Source: CALJFL01 sp039964455
GTDB lineage: Bacteria; Pseudomonadota; Gammaproteobacteria; Pseudomonadales; Halieaceae
Direction: 5' to 3'
DNA length: 18,795 bases
NCBI GenBank assembly: GCA_039964455.1
Contig: JBDVXK010000009.1
Coordinates: 1-18,795 of the forward strand
Position 1 is the first letter of the stretch, and every line of letters starts with the position of its first letter. A program made the position numbers and the translations under genes. Positions 15,171-18,795 of the stretch are shown in pieces. The notes under the pieces are model-generated. The model was not told where the DNA came from. It ran no database searches and saw only the letters and a list, made by a program, of their open reading frames with translations.

Positions 15171-15460
15171 TCCTCAATAGGTGCTTAACTCTTAGGCTAG
15201 TAGGTTTACGGGGAAGCGCAAGTGGGCCAAGGCAGGTAACGCACTAACAGTGCGTCGTAAAATCACTGGGGTTTTTAGTAAAGACCGACGCGAATTGCGT
15301 TCTATGGCGAAGTGCTCGTGATAGCTCTTTTTATTATTAATGAAAGGAGCCGCCAACCATCCTATGAGAACAACCTCACCATATAGGCAATTGCACTGAT
15401 AAATACGTTTTCTAAAAACTGAAACACTGCTCAACACTCTCGAGCGAAATTGGATTAGGC
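15171..15460. other. Intergenic stretch between the TonB receptor terminator and the lipoprotein gene
   Basis: No gene is supported here. The one open frame (minus, 15192-15479) begins with TTG inside the receptor's terminator, has no internal Met, no ribosome site and no recognisable sequence. ACGCACTAACAGTGCGT at 15239-15255 is a second perfect 7-3-7 palindrome, about 85 bp from the one nearest the gene. No clear sigma70 promoter was found for the lipoprotein gene, though one must lie here if the terminator at 15461-15499 is efficient. Confidence 0.5.
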
Positions 15461-15499
15461 AAAAAAAAACGCAGCCCAACCGGATAGGCTGGACTGCGT
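15461..15499 (-). terminator. Rho-independent terminator of the TonB receptor gene
   Basis: On the minus strand a 13-bp stem (15487-15499 pairing with 15469-15481, including two G-T pairs) with a 5-nt loop is followed by nine T (the A-run at 15461-15469). It lies 15 bp after the receptor stop. Strong intrinsic terminator. Confidence 0.93.
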
Positions 15500-15514
15500 T
15501 TGTAGAGGTTTAGC

Positions 15515-17812
15515 TTAGAACGAGGCTGACAACTCCATGCCGTAGGTGCGGCCTTCGTTCCACCAACCACGCGTAGTTAAGCCGCCAATTCGGGAGACTG
15601 CTCTTTGCGTATCATCCGTGAGGTTACGCCCAAAAACTGCAACCTTATAGCGCTCGTTCCATGTGTAGCTAAGATTGGCACTGAGGTTTTCAAGGCTGTC
15701 CTGGCTACCAAGGGGATCATTTACTGTTGGGTCTCCTAAACTATTTGGGGCGAGTATCGTTTCAATTTCGTCGCGCCAGTGATAAGACATGTTGCCCGAC
15801 AAACTGCCATTCCCGATGTCCCAGACATACGTTGTTGCCACGCCAAACGTATTCTCGGGCGTATTGATGGGCCTAAGGCTATCGTTGTCGGTGGCAATCC
15901 CGTCGCCGTTAATATCTGCGACAAAGCCATCATATTCAGCATCGAGATAACCGTAGTTCGCGCGAACATTCCAGGCTTCGGTTATCTGGTACTCAAGCTC
16001 AAGCTCTATACCGTAAATTTCCATTGTCGCTGCATTTGCGACCAGCGAGGCCACATTGCTCAGGTCTACCGGGACGAAATACTGTTCTTGCTTGTCTGTA
16101 TAATCGCTGTAGAAAATCACCGGATTGAAGATCATACGACCGTCCATCCAGGTACTCTTCATACCTGCTTCCCAGGTTTCCACAAACTCGGGCTCATAAC
16201 TTACATTGAGGTCAAAGTTAGACTGCCGCCCAAAGAATCCACCACTCTTGAAGCCTTCTGTGTAGGAGCCGTACACCATCATGTCGTCTGTGGCATCCCA
16301 GGTCAGGCCTACCTTGGGCGTTACATCATCCCATTTTTCATCCTGGAATCTGGGGTCATTGGGGTTATTAGGAACCGTATCTCCGGCGGCTGGATCCCAG
16401 AAAACCTGCGAATTACCACCGACGAAATCTTTTTCTTCTTCCGTCCAGCGAGCGCCCAAAGTCAGCGTCCAATTTTCCGCAAAGCGCCAATCGGCCTGGC
16501 CAAATACCGCTGTCGACTCGGTGCTCTGGACCTGACCATTACTGCTAAGAGTGCTTGGAGTAAGACCACCGCCCCCCGGCACACCAGTGATGGCACCGAT
16601 CAGATCAAGCGTATAATGAAGCTGGGCAACGTCCCAACGCTGCTCGTAATCTACATCCCACAAGTAGCCACCCACGATAAAGTCGAAGTTTTCACCAAAG
16701 CTGGAAGCAACACGAAACTCATGGCTCTCCTGTTCCCAGTCGTTGTAAAAACGCATAGAAAGCATCGGGGCCGACGAACCGTCGAAATGCTGGTTATTGT
16801 CCTCGTCCATGTCCCGGCTGGTGCCGATATAGGTAAAGAGAAAATCACCCAGCTGATAATTAGCCGTGGCTATATAGGTGTCGTATTCGTTGTCACTGTC
16901 GTTTATGCCGTCAGCTGAGTTTCTATCAGCGTTGTCCGAGGTATTTGACTCGCAAGACCCATAGACGATACAGGTAAGCTCGTCCGGCTGATTGACGTTA
17001 ACATAAGCGCCCTGGTCACTCTCGTCGTTAAGTCTTTCGTAATGAAATTTAAGATCAAAATTCTCGGTTGGCCGCCATAGTGCAGCAAAACCATAGTTGA
17101 CCATATCGTCGCCGCCGACATCTTCATTCAGCGTTGTATTTTTTACGAAGCCGTCACTCTTGATCTGGGCGCCAAACAGCTTAACACCCAGCTTCTCATC
17201 GATGATCGGTACGTTGACAACACCCTTGAAATCTTCGCGTCCATTTTCATCAAATGTCGCGCTTATATCTGCGCCCCACTCCATGGTGACGTCACCGCGG
17301 ATGATGTTGAGTACGCCGCCTGTGGTATTTTTGCCAAACAGGGTGCCCTGAGGGCCTCGGAGTATTTCGATTCGCTTGATGTCAAAGTTCTGCAGCAATA
17401 CGCCGCTGGATGTGCCCAGGAACATACCGTCCATTACCACACCGATAGCCGGGTCGAAGCTCTTATCAGATTCAGATGAATTAACACCGCGTATACTGAT
17501 AGCAGCGCCGCTGGCAATACCCGGTGTACGCCGCATATATACGTTAGGCGCAAAATCTTGTACATCTTCCAGCCTACGCAAGCTGGCCTCTTTCAATTCT
17601 TTGGTCAGCGCCGATACTGCCACTGGCGTATCCTGCAGAGACTCGTCACGCTTTCGAGCGGTAACAATTACCTCTTCCAGTGCGAAGGAGGATTCACCTT
17701 GAGCCAAGGCAGCACCGGGCCCCGCCAACGTGGCTGCGATAACAGCAGCGACAGCGGTAGGAATAGTTTTACGAGAAGAGCAAAGGGACGTTCTAAAGCG
17801 GGTGTTTTTCAC
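15515..17812 (-). CDS. TonB-dependent outer-membrane receptor
   Basis: A 765-residue receptor that uses TonB/ExbBD energy to import a ligand, often an iron complex or plant/algal compound; the ligand cannot be told. The signal peptide is residues 1-37 (AAVIAATLAGPGAALAQ). The TonB box is EEVIVTA at 46-52. The plug domain has LQDTPVAVSALT, ISIRGVN, VVMDGMFLG and the hallmark IEILRGPQGTLFGKNTTGGVLNI. The barrel follows, ending in GMELSASF with the C-terminal Phe insertion signal; length is normal. A loop with DINGDG (633-638) resembles a calcium site. The start is GTG at 17810-17812 with AGAGG 9 nt upstream; no ATG is available before the signal core. A good promoter precedes it and a terminator follows, so it is monocistronic. 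Confidence 0.94.
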   Translation of the reverse strand: MKNTRFRTSLCSSRKTIPTAVAAVIAATLAGPGAALAQGESSFALEEVIVTARKRDESLQDTPVAVSALTKELKEASLRRLEDVQDFAPNVYMRRTPGIASGAAISIRGVNSSESDKSFDPAIGVVMDGMFLGTSSGVLLQNFDIKRIEILRGPQGTLFGKNTTGGVLNIIRGDVTMEWGADISATFDENGREDFKGVVNVPIIDEKLGVKLFGAQIKSDGFVKNTTLNEDVGGDDMVNYGFAALWRPTENFDLKFHYERLNDESDQGAYVNVNQPDELTCIVYGSCESNTSDNADRNSADGINDSDNEYDTYIATANYQLGDFLFTYIGTSRDMDEDNNQHFDGSSAPMLSMRFYNDWEQESHEFRVASSFGENFDFIVGGYLWDVDYEQRWDVAQLHYTLDLIGAITGVPGGGGLTPSTLSSNGQVQSTESTAVFGQADWRFAENWTLTLGARWTEEEKDFVGGNSQVFWDPAAGDTVPNNPNDPRFQDEKWDDVTPKVGLTWDATDDMMVYGSYTEGFKSGGFFGRQSNFDLNVSYEPEFVETWEAGMKSTWMDGRMIFNPVIFYSDYTDKQEQYFVPVDLSNVASLVANAATMEIYGIELELEYQITEAWNVRANYGYLDAEYDGFVADINGDGIATDNDSLRPINTPENTFGVATTYVWDIGNGSLSGNMSYHWRDEIETILAPNSLGDPTVNDPLGSQDSLENLSANLSYTWNERYKVAVFGRNLTDDTQRAVSRIGGLTTRGWWNEGRTYGMELSASF

Positions 17813-17847
17813 GTTTTATAGCCTCTGGTTATATTTATGTTTGGGGT

Positions 17848-17876
17848 ACATTAGACGGAAAAAGAAAAGCAGTCAA
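17848..17876 (-). promoter_or_regulatory. Sigma70-type promoter of the TonB receptor gene
   Basis: On the minus strand TTGACT (17871-17876) and TAATGT (17848-17853) are spaced by 17 bp, close to the sigma70 consensus. Transcription would begin near 17841, giving a leader of about 29 nt before the GTG at 17812. No Fur-box-like sequence was recognised over it. Confidence 0.75.
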
Positions 17877-18090
17877 CACTGTTTGTTTTTTAAGATTGCC
17901 TACTATTTACATAGCGTAAGCTAACTTTAGATTTGCGGAACAGTGGGCTGGTTGCTGGTAGTCCCTGCAGAGGCAATAACCCTAGAATATGAATGGTTTA
18001 CAGTGAATTCACCGGTCACCAGATACCTGGCGAGAACCTGACCCGCTTTATGGGCTGGGTCACAAGTCAGGACGGGGCAGAGATTCCTCG
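17877..18090. other. Gene-free region between receptor promoter and rrn terminators
   Basis: No coding frame is supported. It contains a 10-bp palindrome GTGAATTCAC at 18003-18012. From about 18027 it carries the left part of a degenerate repeat (CCTGGCGAG...TTTATGGG, then GGACGGGGCAGAG) that recurs near 18163-18320. Confidence 0.5.
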
Positions 18091-18097
18091 CATCCTT

Positions 18098-18143
18098 AAA
18101 AAACAAAACCCCTGCAGCATGTGCTACAGGGGTTTTCTTTTTT
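18098..18143 (-). terminator. Second (distal) rrn-type terminator, bidirectional
   Basis: AAAACCCCTG (18105-18114) and CAGGGGTTTT (18127-18136) form a stem extended by AGC/GCT inside, with T-runs beyond the stem on both strands. It is a near-identical copy (1 difference in 57 bp) of the terminator directly after 5S, placed 235 bp further downstream. As a copy with T-runs on both sides it could act in both directions. Confidence 0.9.
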
Positions 18144-18332
18144 AGAACGGGCCGCGCAGGCGCCTGGCGAGGGCCTGCCCCTGTTTATGGGTATGACCTA
18201 CAATCAGTCCCAAGCGGTGCTTGTGATCGCTTCGCGACGCCTTTGGCGCTGCCTTACCGCACCGTTGGTGCAGCCGGGGTCGCGCACGACGCGGTCACAT
18301 GTCGGGACGGGGCAGAGAGTCACCGCATCCTT

Positions 18333-18378
18333 AAAAAACAAAACCCCTGCAGCGTGTGCTACAGGGGTTTTCTTTTTT
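18333..18378 (-). terminator. Proximal rrn operon terminator after 5S rRNA
   Basis: On the minus strand AAAACCCCTG (18371-18362) pairs with CAGGGGTTTT (18349-18340), with an inner AGC/GCT extension and ACAC loop, followed by G and six T. It starts about 11 nt after the 5S 3' end, where an rrn terminator is expected. T-runs occur on both strands. Confidence 0.92.
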
Positions 18379-18381
18379 AGA

Positions 18382-18500
18382 AGCCTGGCGATGACCTACT
18401 CTCACATGGAGAAACTCCACACTACCATCGGCGATGCACCGTTTCACTACTGAGTTCGGGATGGGGTCAGGTGGTTCCAATGCTCTATGGTCGCCAGGCA
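18382..18500 (-). rRNA. rrf: 5S ribosomal RNA
   Basis: The minus strand reads TGCCTGGCGACCATAGAGC at the 5' end, then CCACCTGACCCCATCCCGAA, CTCAGTAGTGAAACG, CGATGGTAGTGTGG, and finally GAGAGTAGG...CGCCAGGC, matching 5S rRNA throughout. The terminal arms TGCCTGGCG and CGCCAGGCT pair. About 119 nt, full length. It follows 23S in the usual 16S-23S-5S order. Confidence 0.97.
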
Positions 18501-18671
18501 AACTGGCTTGTCAGTCTTCGGTCTTACCTGCGCTAGCAGGGCCTACTGGCCAACAAATAAGGCGGTAAATCAAACTGTCTGTTCTTGTGTGTTGTCTCGC
18601 AACACTCTGACTCAATCACAACATCCGCTGTCTTCTCTTGCACACTCTCATGCACAAATAACTTGGATTAT
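18501..18671 (-). other. 23S-5S intergenic spacer
   Basis: A 171-bp transcribed spacer between the 23S 3' end and the 5S 5' end. No tRNA is recognised in it. The ends would pair with sequences beyond the window to form processing stems; nothing else is seen. Confidence 0.8.
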
Positions 18672-18795
18672 ATGGTCAAGCCTCACGGGCAATTAGTACT
18701 GGTTAGCTCAACGCCTCACAGCGCTTCCACACCCAGCCTATCAACGTTGTAGTCTTCAACGGCCCTTCAGGACCCTCAAGGGGTCAGGGAGAACT
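18672..18795 (-). rRNA. rrl: 23S ribosomal RNA, 3' end only (continues past window edge)
   Basis: The minus strand from the window edge reads AGTTCTCCCTGACCCCTTGA, GGTCCTGAAGG, GTTGAAGAC, AACGTTGATAGGC, GTTGAGCTAACC, TACTAAT and GTGAGGCTTGACCAT, the 3' end of 23S rRNA. The mature end is placed near 18672 by comparison with the remembered E. coli end (GAGGCUUAACCUU). Only about 124 nt are in the window. Confidence 0.97.

Larger units (their letters stand above)
18027..18382. repeat. Imperfect tandem duplication flanking the rrn terminators
   Basis: Two units share blocks in the same order: CCTGGCGAG..CCTG...TTTATGGG (18027-18054 and 18163-18191), GGTCACA then GTC.GGACGGGGCAGAGA (18058-18084 and 18293-18319), and a 57-bp terminator block (18091-18147 and 18326-18382; one mismatch). 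The right unit has about 100 bp more between the first two blocks. The short block GCCTGGCGA..RCCT also matches the 3' end of the adjacent 5S gene (18383-18397), so the units could derive from 5S-terminator duplication; that origin is inference. Confidence 0.7.

Noticed and set aside
15192..15479. 95-residue open frame on the minus strand
   Set aside because: It starts with TTG inside the TonB receptor terminator, has no ribosome site or inner Met, and the protein has no recognisable features.
15779..16918. 379-residue open frame on the plus strand
   Set aside because: It lies wholly antisense to the TonB receptor, whose signal, plug and barrel motifs are unmistakable; the long open frame is a codon-bias shadow.
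18162..18320. A full degenerate second 5S gene
   Set aside because: GCCTGGCGAG and TCGGGACGGGGCAG resemble 5S segments, but their spacing is about twice that in 5S and the intervening stems are absent.
18121..18453. 110-residue open frame across the terminators and 5S
   Set aside because: It runs through a terminator and antisense 5S rRNA, so it is not a gene.

Overview
The window looks like a chromosomal segment of a Gram-negative, probably marine or aquatic gammaproteobacterium. The reasons are the rsx/rnf gene order, an E. coli-like holD-rimI neighbourhood, several lipobox lipoproteins (one with a Cys-polyGly start typical of marine gammaproteobacteria), a TonB-dependent receptor and an rRNA operon end. 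Placement near the Cellvibrionales/Halieaceae is only an impression from protein style. No CRISPR array, insertion sequence, phage or integron was found.

Layout. (1) 1-2462 (+): the end of rsxC, then rsxD, rsxG and rsxE, each overlapping the next by 1 nt or directly abutting it. They encode the membrane part of the ion-pumping, SoxR-reducing Rnf/Rsx complex. (2) 2468-4898 (-): a compact set reading glycosyltransferase, HolD-like protein, rimI and an unknown 133-residue protein, with 4-nt stop/start overlaps in the last two junctions. (3) 5031-6242 (+): a divergent Nramp-family transporter that starts with TTG behind a perfect Shine-Dalgarno and lacks the canonical metal-binding residues. (4) 6590-8857 (+): a large Ig-like lipoprotein with three calcium-type loops, closed by a strong terminator. 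(5) 8979-13521 (+): a 1052-residue membrane HD-GYP signalling protein whose periplasmic sensor appears to be a Cache domain interrupted by a solute-binding domain, followed with almost no gap by a coiled-coil/beta-barrel porin. (6) 13580-17812 (-): a tiny lipoprotein, a 401-residue lipoprotein with three internal repeats, and a TonB-dependent receptor with a recognisable promoter and terminator. (7) 18091-18795 (-): the 3' end of 23S rRNA, 5S rRNA, and two nearly identical terminators 235 bp apart.

How the parts relate. Most of the right two thirds encodes cell-surface functions: outer-membrane receptor, porin, lipoproteins, and a c-di-GMP-degrading sensor that likely reads a small periplasmic ligand. 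The HD-GYP/porin pair is the most likely functional unit. The rRNA operon runs towards the TonB receptor gene on the same strand and is separated from it by the doubled terminators, so the receptor keeps its own promoter.

The points most worth a second look are the nested sensor architecture and the 160-residue insertion in the HD-GYP domain, the altered Nramp motifs, a 12-bp inverted repeat across the glycosyltransferase/Nramp divergent junction, and the duplicated rrn terminator with its flanking degenerate repeats. I did not find a clear undescribed multi-gene system.
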